In this document: positions 1 through 5,140 of the stretch, in pieces
Position numbering within the stretch: the stretch's first letter is position 1
How the letters are laid out: every line of letters starts with the position of its first letter
Assembly: GCA_947462495.1 (NCBI GenBank)
Contig: CANHOY010000050.1
Coordinates: forward strand, 1-9,641
Direction of reading: 5' to 3'
Length of the DNA: 9,641 bases
From: Bacteroidota bacterium
GTDB lineage: Bacteria; Bacteroidota; Bacteroidia; Chitinophagales; Chitinophagaceae
The notes under the pieces: generated by a model
Seen by the model: only the letters and a program-made list of their open reading frames with translations
Database searches by the model: none
Told to the model about the DNA's origin: nothing
Made by a program: the position numbers and the translations under genes

Positions 1-210
1 CTCTGCTATTTTCATTGTTTTTGAATTCATACGATCACCCTCCAAATAGGAGCAAAAAATATTTCCGCCTATACTTATTGGCTCTTTGGTTTCCCATTTA
101 CCAGAAAATTTAGTTCGATGAGTGATATTTTTTTGTTGTGCTTCTAAAGTAAAATAGAATACTGTAAACAAAATAATCATGCAGGCTAAAACGTATCTTT
201 TATTTCTCAT
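1..210 (-). CDS. Secreted protein, N-terminal fragment (runs off left edge)
   Basis: Reading leftward from an ATG at 210-208, the frame stays open for 70 codons to the window edge, so this is the N-terminal part of a longer gene. Residues 1-24 form a typical export signal: basic MRNKR, then a hydrophobic stretch, then LEA-QQ as a plausible signal peptidase I site. The mature part begins with FSGKWETKEPISIGGN and continues to a CSYLEGDR segment. This kind of opening is seen in small secreted beta-rich proteins of Bacteroidota that start with a 'F-x-G-x-W' motif, but I do not recognise a specific family. A possible -7 element, TACCTTTA on the minus strand (248-241), lies upstream. The start is supported by the signal peptide. 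Function unknown. Confidence 0.75.
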   Translation of the reverse strand, partial: MRNKRYVLACMIILFTVFYFTLEAQQKNITHRTKFSGKWETKEPISIGGNIFCSYLEGDRMNSKTMKIAE

Positions 211-345
211 AAGTTTTTTTATAAATACTTCGGGGTTGACTAAAGGTATAACATTGCCTTTAATTACTTTTTAATCAATAAGCTCTGTGTGAGGAAAACA
301 CCCCCTGAAATTGGTCCAAATCGGTTGTTTTCCGTTTTGTGAAAA

Positions 346-386
346 CATAACCCTGAGGTCCCGGGTTCAAATCCAGGTCTTGCTAC
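346..386 (+). pseudogene. tRNA-Met (CAT) 3' half in repeat A
   Basis: The segment parses with exact tRNA spacing: CAT anticodon, AA, 5-nt anticodon-stem 3' strand CCCTG, variable loop AGGTC, T-stem CCGGG, T-loop TTCAAAT, T-stem CCAGG (one mismatch), acceptor 3' strand TCTTGCT, then A and C. No D-arm or 5' acceptor strand lies upstream; the preceding 33 nt are the unrelated 5' block of the repeat. It is therefore half a tRNA starting at the anticodon, not a working gene. CAT marks it as Met (or Ile2 if lysidine-modified). Confidence 0.75.
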
Positions 387-395
387 ATAAAAATC

Positions 396-423
396 AAGAA
401 CTTACGTTAAATCGCGGGTCCTT
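396..423 (+). terminator. Terminator-like hairpin in repeat A (degenerate)
   Basis: AAGAAC (396-401) faces GTCCTT (418-423) with one mismatch across a 16-nt loop. In copies B and D the same arms are AAGGAC/GTCCTT with perfect pairing. No T-tract follows, so termination here is doubtful. Confidence 0.4.
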
Positions 424-484
424 TGCTACGTGAGGATTGAGTTATGAATATTCCTTTTTTAATAGTATCCATTATCATTTCAAA

Positions 485-529
485 CCTGATGAATATCAGG
501 AGATTCGTATGAATTAAAAGGTAGCTTGC
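485..529 (+). promoter_or_regulatory. Candidate Crp/Fnr operator and promoter for the 552-965 gene
   Basis: CCTGAT-GAAT-ATCAGG (485-500) is a perfect inverted repeat with the core TGAT-N4-ATCA, the symmetry of Fnr boxes. A partial -7 element TAGCTTGC (TAnnTTTG consensus) starts at 522, 29.5 bp from the palindrome centre (492.5). The same 29.5-bp distance is found at the two other candidate sites in this window (2069-2112 and 2799-2843). This places the operator near -42 of the predicted start, a class II activator position. The -7 match itself is imperfect. Confidence 0.55.
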
Positions 530-551
530 TCATTCACAAAAACAAATCAAC

Positions 552-965
552 ATGGAAGGCAAGAAAAATATTGCAATTGGATTTTTGACTATGGGGTTCT
601 TTATGATATATGGTTTCTTATTAATCTATTTAAGAGACTTTGCTCCTAATAAACTAGAATGGGTTAATTCATATAGTATAGGAAAACATTTTGAGTCACG
701 ACTTGCTCATGTACACGGTAATTTATTCGCTGTCTTGAACATTATCATTGGGTTTTTATTAATTCAATTTTCAAATCGGTTAAACCAATCTAATAAAATT
801 TCATGGTTAGCACTTGGGGGGCTTTTAATGCCATTAGGAATTTTATCAGAAGTCTATTTTGGGCTTCCTCCAATTTTAGTATTGATAGGTGCAATCAGCA
901 TGACAAGTTCTGTAATTTGGTTAGGCATTGTATTTTTTTCCTTAAAAAGCACAGAAACAAATTAG
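552..965 (+). CDS. Small four-helix membrane protein with an HxHGN motif
   Basis: A 137-residue integral membrane protein that I do not recognise as a named family. Four hydrophobic segments are visible at about residues 8-27, 54-72, 83-100 and 106-130. Segment 2 opens with LAHVHGNLFAVLN, giving two histidines (H53, H55) and N57 at the membrane boundary; such a histidine pair could hold a metal or heme, but nothing else proves it. The gene is alone on its strand, converges on the operon ending at 1023, and has a candidate Crp/Fnr site at 485-500. No clear ribosome binding site is seen, as is usual in Bacteroidota. The ATG is the first in frame before the first helix. It may belong to the same redox or low-oxygen regulon as its neighbours, by operator similarity only. 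Confidence 0.75.
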   Translation: MEGKKNIAIGFLTMGFFMIYGFLLIYLRDFAPNKLEWVNSYSIGKHFESRLAHVHGNLFAVLNIIIGFLLIQFSNRLNQSNKISWLALGGLLMPLGILSEVYFGLPPILVLIGAISMTSSVIWLGIVFFSLKSTETN

Positions 966-1022
966 TATAGCTAGTTGTAGAAATATGCAATACTATGCCT
1001 TCGTAATGGACATTCAATTTTG

Positions 1023-1226
1023 CTACTTTTTTGAACATGTGTTCAAACCTAAAATACTGTACAAAGGACAAAAACTAACAATACTCGTTAATAAAAAAAT
1101 ACCACCTACTACGAGTAAAACAATACCTGCTGTACCTTCTACCGTTTTAGTAATATAAAGCATTGCAAAAGTAATGGCTATAATAATTCTAATTGCTTTG
1201 TCTAATGATCCCATATTTGTTTTCAT
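1023..1226 (-). CDS. DUF2892 / YgaP-like transmembrane hairpin protein
   Basis: A 67-residue protein matching the YgaP transmembrane-domain family (DUF2892) over its full length. It starts with the family-typical NMGSLDKAIRI, has two helices at about residues 11-28 and 33-52, and ends with FCPLYSILGLNTC (C53 and C64). In E. coli YgaP this hairpin is fused behind a rhodanese domain and anchors it in the inner membrane. Here it is the last gene of a leftward operon that also encodes two free rhodaneses, 27 nt after the DUF6132 gene, so it probably serves the same membrane sulfur-transfer function as a separate subunit. Family assignment is strong; the partnership is inferred. Confidence 0.88.
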   Translation of the reverse strand: MKTNMGSLDKAIRIIIAITFAMLYITKTVEGTAGIVLLVVGGIFLLTSIVSFCPLYSILGLNTCSKK

Positions 1227-1253
1227 AATATAAAATTTGATGATGAAATAAAT

Positions 1254-1448
1254 TTATTTGTCTTTTTTAAATATTCCTGCTACTAAAAAGCCCATTACTG
1301 CACCATACAAGGTACTGTTAATTGGCTTAGAAGTAATCATGCAGGTGCCACTAGTACAACCTACAAATTTCCAATATAAGAAACCAGCTACCGCTCCAAG
1401 GGTAATACCTATTAAGTCTCTTTTATACTTTTGAAATAATAAAGTCAT
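1254..1448 (-). CDS. DUF6132 family small membrane protein
   Basis: A 64-residue protein with two membrane helices (about residues 12-29 and 45-60) joined by a cysteine loop: GCTSGTCMITSKP, with C31 and C36 in a CX4C arrangement. This loop followed by 'NS-LYGA' is the hallmark of the Bacteroidota DUF6132 family, whose function is not established. It starts 2 nt after the stop of the rhodanese gene at 1451-1759, so it is almost certainly co-transcribed and perhaps translationally coupled. The paired cysteines beside rhodaneses suggest a thiol or persulfide role at the membrane, which is inference. Confidence 0.85.
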   Translation of the reverse strand: MTLLFQKYKRDLIGITLGAVAGFLYWKFVGCTSGTCMITSKPINSTLYGAVMGFLVAGIFKKDK

Positions 1449-1450
1449 AG

Positions 1451-1759
1451 TTATCTAAGTTTTGATTGAAGTCCAAACCAAGAACCTCCATTATACACTT
1501 CGATTCCTGCAGCTTTTAATACAGATTTAGCCATACCACTTCTAGCGCCACTTTGACAAACCGTAATCACAGGTTTATCCCACTTTTTAATATTGGTTAT
1601 TTCTCTTTGAATATTATTTACAGGAATATTTTTTGATCCCTTAATATTACCTCTATCAAATTCTTGAGGAGAACGAACATCTAAAATAATGGCACCTGCC
1701 TCTTTGAGTGCTTTAAAGTCAGTTCCAGGGCCAAATAGTTTTTTGAAAAAGCTAAACAT
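1451..1759 (-). CDS. Single-domain rhodanese-like sulfurtransferase
   Basis: A 102-residue single rhodanese domain. Visible features are LDVRSPQEFDRGNIKG (residues 26-41), the substrate and fold motif of the family, and the active-site loop CQSGAR (68-73), with C68 as the predicted persulfide-carrying cysteine. The length is normal for single-domain rhodaneses of the PspE/GlpE/YgaP type. No signal peptide; the N-terminal MFSFFKKLFG is amphipathic or hydrophobic and may touch the membrane. It starts 1 nt after the preceding rhodanese gene and is followed by membrane-protein genes, consistent with a sulfur-relay operon. The sulfur donor and acceptor cannot be told from sequence. Confidence 0.9.
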   Translation of the reverse strand: MFSFFKKLFGPGTDFKALKEAGAIILDVRSPQEFDRGNIKGSKNIPVNNIQREITNIKKWDKPVITVCQSGARSGMAKSVLKAAGIEVYNGGSWFGLQSKLR

Positions 1760-1760
1760 A

Positions 1761-2048
1761 TTAATTATTGTTTATGATGTTATTTAAGCTAAAAATTCCT
1801 CCTCCATTATAAATGTCTTGGATACCATTCTGTTGTAAGATACCAGTAGCCATTGAGCTACGTCCTCCACTTAAGCAATAGACAATAATTGGCTTTTGCA
1901 TTGCTGAGATTTGCTTCATATTGGATTCAATAATATCTAAAGGGATATTGATAGCACCTGGAATATGGTTTTCTTCAAATTCCATTGGGCTTCTAACATC
2001 TAGTAAAGTTCCCTTTTTTTCCTTAATGGATTTTATTACATTTTGCAT
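1761..2048 (-). CDS. Single-domain rhodanese-like sulfurtransferase, first gene of operon
   Basis: A 95-residue rhodanese with LLDVRSPMEFEENHIPGA (residues 15-32) and the active-site loop CLSGGRS (58-64), predicted catalytic C58. It is the first gene of the leftward operon, with a well-formed promoter and a 14-bp perfect palindrome 51 bp upstream of its ATG. It and the following rhodanese differ along much of their length and in the active-site loop (CLSGGR versus CQSGAR), so they look like two specialised enzymes rather than a recent duplication. Predicted cytoplasmic (no signal peptide). Confidence 0.9.
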   Translation of the reverse strand: MQNVIKSIKEKKGTLLDVRSPMEFEENHIPGAINIPLDIIESNMKQISAMQKPIIVYCLSGGRSSMATGILQQNGIQDIYNGGGIFSLNNIINNN

Positions 2049-2068
2049 AGTGATATATTTTACTTGTA

Positions 2069-2112
2069 CAAAAGTACATTACCCCCATACTTAATTGGGT
2101 GATATATATCAC
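2069..2112 (-). promoter_or_regulatory. Promoter of the rhodanese operon with Crp/Fnr-type operator
   Basis: GTGATATATATCAC (2099-2112) is a perfect 14-bp palindrome with the core TGAT-N4-ATCA. On the minus strand TACTTTTG (2076-2069) matches the Bacteroidota -7 consensus TAnnTTTG exactly and starts 29.5 bp from the palindrome centre, placing the operator near -42. No good -33 TTTG element is seen where expected, which fits an activator-dependent promoter. The -7 element is itself inside a second inverted repeat, TGTAC-AAAA-GTACA (2065-2078). The regulator gene at 2124-2756 ends just upstream. Confidence 0.65.
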
Positions 2113-2123
2113 ACTACAATGTA

Positions 2124-2756
2124 TTATTTTTTGATCCAGTCAAAAGAGTTTCGGTTCATTATAATCCAGCCGTTATGCTCCATTTTCTTTAATAGGCGAC
2201 TAATTACTTCTCTTGAGGTATTTAAATCGTTGGCAATATCCTGATGGGTTAAATTCACAATAGCGCCGAATTGTTTCACAAATTTTAGAATATAAAATTC
2301 TAAACGCTCATCCATATTTTTAAATGCTATTTCATGAATTGTTTTTAAAAGTTCTTCATACCTACTACGGTAGGTCTTAATTACAAAATAATGCCAACTT
2401 TTAAATTCGTTCAACCATTTTTCCATAAATTCTATAGGGATGGCCAAGTATTGTATATCAGTCACCGCCTTGGCTAAGACCTGGCTTTGCTCATGATGAT
2501 AGTTGCATACCAAAGTGACGGCACATGCTTCTCCTGGATTTAAATGGTACATAAAATATTCGCCGCCGGTCTCGTCTTCCTGATATAATTTAATGGTTCC
2601 TTCTACCACCAACATAGCAGATTTTATATTCTGCCCCATTTTTAATAAAGTAGTACCTGCTTTTGCTTCTTTTAATTCTGCCACATTGAGTATGGCGTCG
2701 TATAAGCCATCCTCCCAATCGGGGAATAGTTTTGTAAGGGTTTCTTTTGATAACAT
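2124..2756 (-). CDS. Crp/Fnr family transcriptional regulator
   Basis: A 210-residue two-domain regulator. Residues about 20-120 form the cyclic-nucleotide-binding-like beta barrel (VEGTIKLYQED at 51-61, NPGEACAVTLVC at 73-84), about 121-160 the dimer helix, and 168-196 the winged helix-turn-helix (LTHQDIANDLNTSREVISRLLKKMEHNG, here split for reading). Only two cysteines are visible (C78, C84), so the four-cysteine iron-sulfur cluster of E. coli Fnr is absent, and the cAMP-binding arginine-serine signature is not evident; the signal is therefore unknown (redox, NO, heme and persulfide are all possible). It lies between the two sulfur/thiol transcription units and near three similar palindromes, so it is probably their local regulator. 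It may also control itself through the site in the 2757-2857 gap. Confidence 0.92.
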   Translation of the reverse strand: MLSKETLTKLFPDWEDGLYDAILNVAELKEAKAGTTLLKMGQNIKSAMLVVEGTIKLYQEDETGGEYFMYHLNPGEACAVTLVCNYHHEQSQVLAKAVTDIQYLAIPIEFMEKWLNEFKSWHYFVIKTYRSRYEELLKTIHEIAFKNMDERLEFYILKFVKQFGAIVNLTHQDIANDLNTSREVISRLLKKMEHNGWIIMNRNSFDWIKK

Positions 2757-2798
2757 ATAAAGTTAAATTCTTCAGTGAATATAGGCTATTTGAAGGAA

Positions 2799-2843
2799 TG
2801 TAATAATTGTCACAAATAGGTAGTTTTCATTGATTTAATTTTG
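2799..2843 (+). promoter_or_regulatory. Promoter of the CX4C protein-thioredoxin pair with imperfect Crp/Fnr-type site
   Basis: TAATTTTG (2836-2843) matches the -7 consensus TAnnTTTG exactly, 14 nt before the ATG at 2858. An imperfect palindrome TGTAATAATTGTCACA (2799-2814) resembles TGTGA-N6-TCACA with one mismatch and is centred at 2806.5, again 29.5 bp from the start of the -7 element. The element lies in the gap shared with the divergent regulator gene, so it could serve both directions; on the minus strand I see no clear -7 consensus at the equivalent distance. Confidence 0.55.
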
Positions 2844-2857
2844 TAAAAATACTAAAC

Positions 2858-3115
2858 ATGAGAAAATTACTTTCTAAAATAGATTATACATTAACATTTA
2901 GACTACTGCTAAGTATAGCAATGTGTTATACAGGATACGTACAAAATGATTACATGTCGGGTATATTTGGCTTATTCTTGGCTATTTATGCAATAATTGC
3001 TGCAAGGTATAAAATTGGTTGTGGATACAATGGATGCGCCTATACGCCAAGTTATAAGTCTAAAGAGGTATTGGTGGAAGATGTTAAACATATTGATTTT
3101 ACCGAAATAAAATAA
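2858..3115 (+). CDS. Small membrane protein with CX4C tail motif
   Basis: An 85-residue protein with one or two hydrophobic helices (about residues 12-28 and 34-49), followed by YKIGCGYNGCAY with C55 and C60 in a CX4C pair, then a polar tail. It resembles the many small Bacteroidota proteins of the DUF2892-like kind that sit in rhodanese/thioredoxin clusters, but I cannot name the family with certainty. Its stop codon is 5 nt from the thioredoxin ATG, so the two are one transcription unit; thioredoxin could be the reductant for the cysteine pair, by inference. It is transcribed divergently from the Crp/Fnr gene. Confidence 0.8.
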   Translation: MRKLLSKIDYTLTFRLLLSIAMCYTGYVQNDYMSGIFGLFLAIYAIIAARYKIGCGYNGCAYTPSYKSKEVLVEDVKHIDFTEIK

Positions 3116-3120
3116 AGAAC

Positions 3121-3432
3121 ATGTCCAGTCCTGAAACATTTGAAACAATCATTAATGGTGATATACCCGTCTTAGTGGACTTTTTTGCTGAGTGGTGTGG
3201 TCCCTGTAAAATGATGCCTCCCATTTTAGAACAAGTTAGAGATAAGTTAGGGGGTAAGGTTCGTATTATAAAAATTGATGTAGATAAAAATCAAAAACTT
3301 GCTTCAGAGTTAAATGTATCTAGTGTGCCAACGCTTGCAATTTTTTCAAAGGGAGAAATTAAATGGAGACAGCCTGGTGTTCAACAAGCCAATACTTTGG
3401 TTCAATTATTAAATAAGTATATAGTTTTATAA
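3121..3432 (+). CDS. Thioredoxin
   Basis: A 103-residue thioredoxin-fold protein of normal length with the classic active site WCGPC (residues 25-29, C26 and C29), the VDFFAEW strand before it, and the cis-proline in VSSVPT (P70). No signal peptide, so cytoplasmic: a dithiol-disulfide reductant. It may be an accessory thioredoxin dedicated to the neighbouring sulfurtransferase system rather than the housekeeping trxA; the context (CX4C protein upstream, rhodaneses and Crp/Fnr regulator beyond) favours this. The lysine of WCGPCK is present. Repeat copy B begins 5 nt after the stop. Confidence 0.93.
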   Translation: MSSPETFETIINGDIPVLVDFFAEWCGPCKMMPPILEQVRDKLGGKVRIIKIDVDKNQKLASELNVSSVPTLAIFSKGEIKWRQPGVQQANTLVQLLNKYIVL

Positions 3433-3533
3433 TCTAACTCTTTGTGAGGAAAACCCCCTAAAATCGGTTCATTTCGGTTTTGTGAAAACATAACTCATTA
3501 AAATTCAACGTTTTCAATTTATCAAAAAATCTA

Positions 3534-3574
3534 CATAACCTAGAGGTCCCGGATTTAAATCTCGGGCTCGCTAC
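3534..3574 (+). pseudogene. tRNA-Met (CAT) 3' half in repeat B
   Basis: Same parse as copy A: CAT, AA, CCTAG, AGGTC, CCGGA, TTTAAAT, CTCGG, GCTCGCT, A, C, all with canonical tRNA lengths. T-stem pairing is weakened (a G-T pair and an A-C mismatch) and the T-loop reads TTTAAAT instead of TTCAAAT, so it is decayed. No 5' tRNA half precedes it. Confidence 0.75.
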
Positions 3575-3584
3575 TTTTAAAATT

Positions 3585-3623
3585 AAGGACTAACATTAAA
3601 TCGTGTGTCCTTTGTTTTTTTTT
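3585..3623 (+). terminator. Rho-independent terminator-like hairpin with T-run
   Basis: AAGGAC (3585-3590) pairs perfectly with GTCCTT (3607-3612) over a 16-nt loop, followed closely by nine T residues (3615-3623). It is part of repeat B and probably derives from the terminator of the parental tRNA-Met gene; here it could end transcripts coming from the thioredoxin gene. Confidence 0.55.
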
Positions 3624-3718
3624 GTGAGTTTATTCCTGCATGAAGACCTATTTGTATTCTTATAAATTGATTAACTTTAATAGAATATTAATGTTAATAT
3701 GATTAAATTTTTAGTTGT

Positions 3719-5026
3719 ATGAAAAAAATGAAATCTTACCTATTTTATTTTAGACGCATAATGGGATTGTTTTTCTTTTTTCTTGTTTTTATACAATCAG
3801 AGGCACAAATAAATCCTATAAACAATACAGATTCTAGTTCATTTAAATATTTTAAAGGAACTATTTTGGATAGTAAAACAAAGAATGAATTAACTTTTGC
3901 AAGTATTACAGTTTCTGGATCAAACATTTCTACCATCAGTAATAGTGAAGGAAATTTTTTAATCAAAATGCCTATAGATAGACAAGATGCAAATCTTGTA
4001 ATTTCATTTTTAGGGTATAAGGATAAAGTTATTTCAATCAAAGAATTGAAGCAAGAAAAAAATTTATTGTATTTAGAACCTATCAATGTTCTACTCAAAG
4101 AAGTAGTTGTTAATGCGATGGATGCCAATAAAATATTTTCAAATGTACTCAATAATCGTTCTAAAAATTATGGAGATAGCTCCATTCTAATGGTTGGTTT
4201 TTACAGAGAATCAATAAAAAAAAGACGTACTTATGTCTCAGTTTTAGAATCTATTGTTGATATTCAAAAAATGCCATTTTCATCAGATGTACAAGACCAA
4301 GTCAATATTTTAAAGGGTAGAAAAAATGCTGATTACACTAAATTAGATACTGTAAACTTTAAATTAGAAGGAGGTCTTTTTTCAGCCTTATCTATTGATT
4401 TAATAAAAGATCCAAGTAGTATATTTTCACAAAATGTATTTGAATTGTATAATTTTCACTTTGAGGATATTACCCAAATTAATGATAAGCAGGTCTTGAT
4501 TATCTCTTTTAAACAAAAGTTATCCATTGAAGACCCTGATCCCCTCTATAGCGGAAAATTATTTATCGATGCAAAAAGTTTTGCTATCATAAGTGCAACC
4601 TTTCAACTTAATGTTGAAAATAGAGTCAAAGCAGGACTAATTTTTACACGTAAAAAACCAAACGGAGTTGTAATCTACCCAACAGAAGTTAGCTATCAGG
4701 TTGATTACCGACAACAAAATAATAAATGGATTTTTTCTTATTCTCGTGGAGATATTACATTTAAAATAAATTGGAAAAAATGGATTTTTAATACTACCTA
4801 TAATACTACTTTTGAATTAGTTAATACTAATTGGAAAAATCAAGACAGCAAAGCGCAAATAAACACTCAAAAATTGAGCCCCTATGTAATTATGTCTGAT
4901 AAATTTCCAAACTATGCAGACGTAGATTTTTGGGGTGAATATAATATCATAGAACCTGAAAAATCTATTGAGTCAGCTATCAAAAAAATTCAAAGAAAAA
5001 AGTTGAAAGATATATTAATTGAATAA
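3719..5026 (+). CDS. Secreted CarboxypepD_reg-like domain protein
   Basis: A 435-residue exported protein. Residues 1-29 are a signal peptide (basic start, long Phe/Leu core, SEA-Q cleavage site). Residues about 44-130 are a carboxypeptidase-regulatory-like beta sandwich: KGTILDSKTKNELTFASITV, then SNSEGNFLI and ISFLGYK, the pattern found at the N-terminus of TonB-dependent receptors and of DUF5686-type proteins. The remaining 300 residues are beta-rich (for example the VEVSYQVDYRQQNNKW-like region near 325-340) and resemble the middle part of DUF5686-like proteins, but the protein is too short for a full outer-membrane barrel of that family. Probably periplasmic or outer-membrane associated. 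Another ATG at 3728 also gives a signal peptide. Very AT-rich; a single-gene module between repeats B and C. Function unknown. Confidence 0.85.
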   Translation: MKKMKSYLFYFRRIMGLFFFFLVFIQSEAQINPINNTDSSSFKYFKGTILDSKTKNELTFASITVSGSNISTISNSEGNFLIKMPIDRQDANLVISFLGYKDKVISIKELKQEKNLLYLEPINVLLKEVVVNAMDANKIFSNVLNNRSKNYGDSSILMVGFYRESIKKRRTYVSVLESIVDIQKMPFSSDVQDQVNILKGRKNADYTKLDTVNFKLEGGLFSALSIDLIKDPSSIFSQNVFELYNFHFEDITQINDKQVLIISFKQKLSIEDPDPLYSGKLFIDAKSFAIISATFQLNVENRVKAGLIFTRKKPNGVVIYPTEVSYQVDYRQQNNKWIFSYSRGDITFKINWKKWIFNTTYNTTFELVNTNWKNQDSKAQINTQKLSPYVIMSDKFPNYADVDFWGEYNIIEPEKSIESAIKKIQRKKLKDILIE

Positions 5027-5049
5027 ATATCAATTTTTAAATTTAATAC

Positions 5050-5102
5050 AAGATAATCAAGCTTACCATTTTGGACAATTAATAGATTATCTTAGATTAA
5101 TT
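5050..5102 (+). other. Two overlapping inverted repeats downstream of the secreted-protein gene
   Basis: AAGATAATC (5050-5058) is a perfect complement of GATTATCTT (5085-5093), 9 bp with a 26-nt loop. AATTAAT (5077-5083) pairs with ATTAATT (5096-5102) around a 12-nt loop containing GATTATCTT. The two hairpins could not form fully together. No T-run follows, so this is not a standard terminator; in AT-rich DNA it may be chance. Confidence 0.3.
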
Positions 5103-5140
5103 ACAATACACCCTCCAAAATATATAGGTTGGTAAAAATA

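Larger units (their letters stand above)
283..436 (+). repeat. Composite tRNA-Met-derived intergenic repeat, copy A
   Basis: First of four related copies in the same orientation. It has a 5' block (GTGAGGAAAACACCCC..., 289-345) with an 8-bp inverted repeat, GGAAAACA (293-300) against TGTTTTCC (326-333), and a second hairpin GTTTT-GTG-AAAAC (334-346). This runs directly into a tRNA-Met 3' half (346-386) and then a terminator-like hairpin (396-423). The copy is bracketed by GTGAGGA at 289-295 and again at 430-436. Similarity to copies B, C and D is read directly from the sequence; the origin is inferred. It lies between the divergent genes at 1-210 and 552-965. Confidence 0.8.
3438..3628 (+). 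repeat. Composite tRNA-Met-derived intergenic repeat, copy B
   Basis: The longest copy. The 5' block CTCTTTGTGAGGAAAAC... (3438-3454) and GTTTTGTGAAAACATAAC (ending 3494) match copy A, but here about 40 extra nt follow before a second CATAAC at 3534 starts the tRNA-Met 3' half. The terminator hairpin (3585-3612) and a T9 run close the element. TTTGTGAG occurs at both edges (3441-3448 and 3621-3628). It starts immediately after the thioredoxin stop and ends about 90 nt before the next gene. Confidence 0.8.

Noticed and set aside
211..282. Gene or riboswitch between the left-edge gene and repeat A
   Set aside because: Nothing beyond a weak TACCTTTA -7-like element; no stable structure or reading frame seen.
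346..386. Intact tRNA-Met gene
   Set aside because: Only the anticodon-to-acceptor 3' half is present; there is no D-arm or 5' acceptor strand upstream in any copy.
400..415. GTTAAAT words in the repeats as integron attC sites (GTTRRRY)
   Set aside because: GTTAAAT fits the R' box, but the matching RYYYAAC box and the paired L boxes are absent at the other end, the modules contain genes on both strands and operons, and the tRNA/terminator explanation accounts for the segment.
963..995. TAGTAT...ATACTA as a bidirectional terminator between the convergent genes
   Set aside because: Only 6 AT-rich base pairs with a 21-nt loop and no T-run.
2065..2078. TGTAC-AAAA-GTACA as a separate operator
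   Set aside because: It coincides with the exact -7 element TACTTTTG, so the symmetry may be incidental; kept only as a note in the promoter entry.
3745..4152. 135-codon open frame on the minus strand inside the secreted-protein gene
   Set aside because: Antisense shadow of a well-supported coding frame with a signal peptide and CarboxypepD_reg-like domain; its translation shows no recognisable domain.
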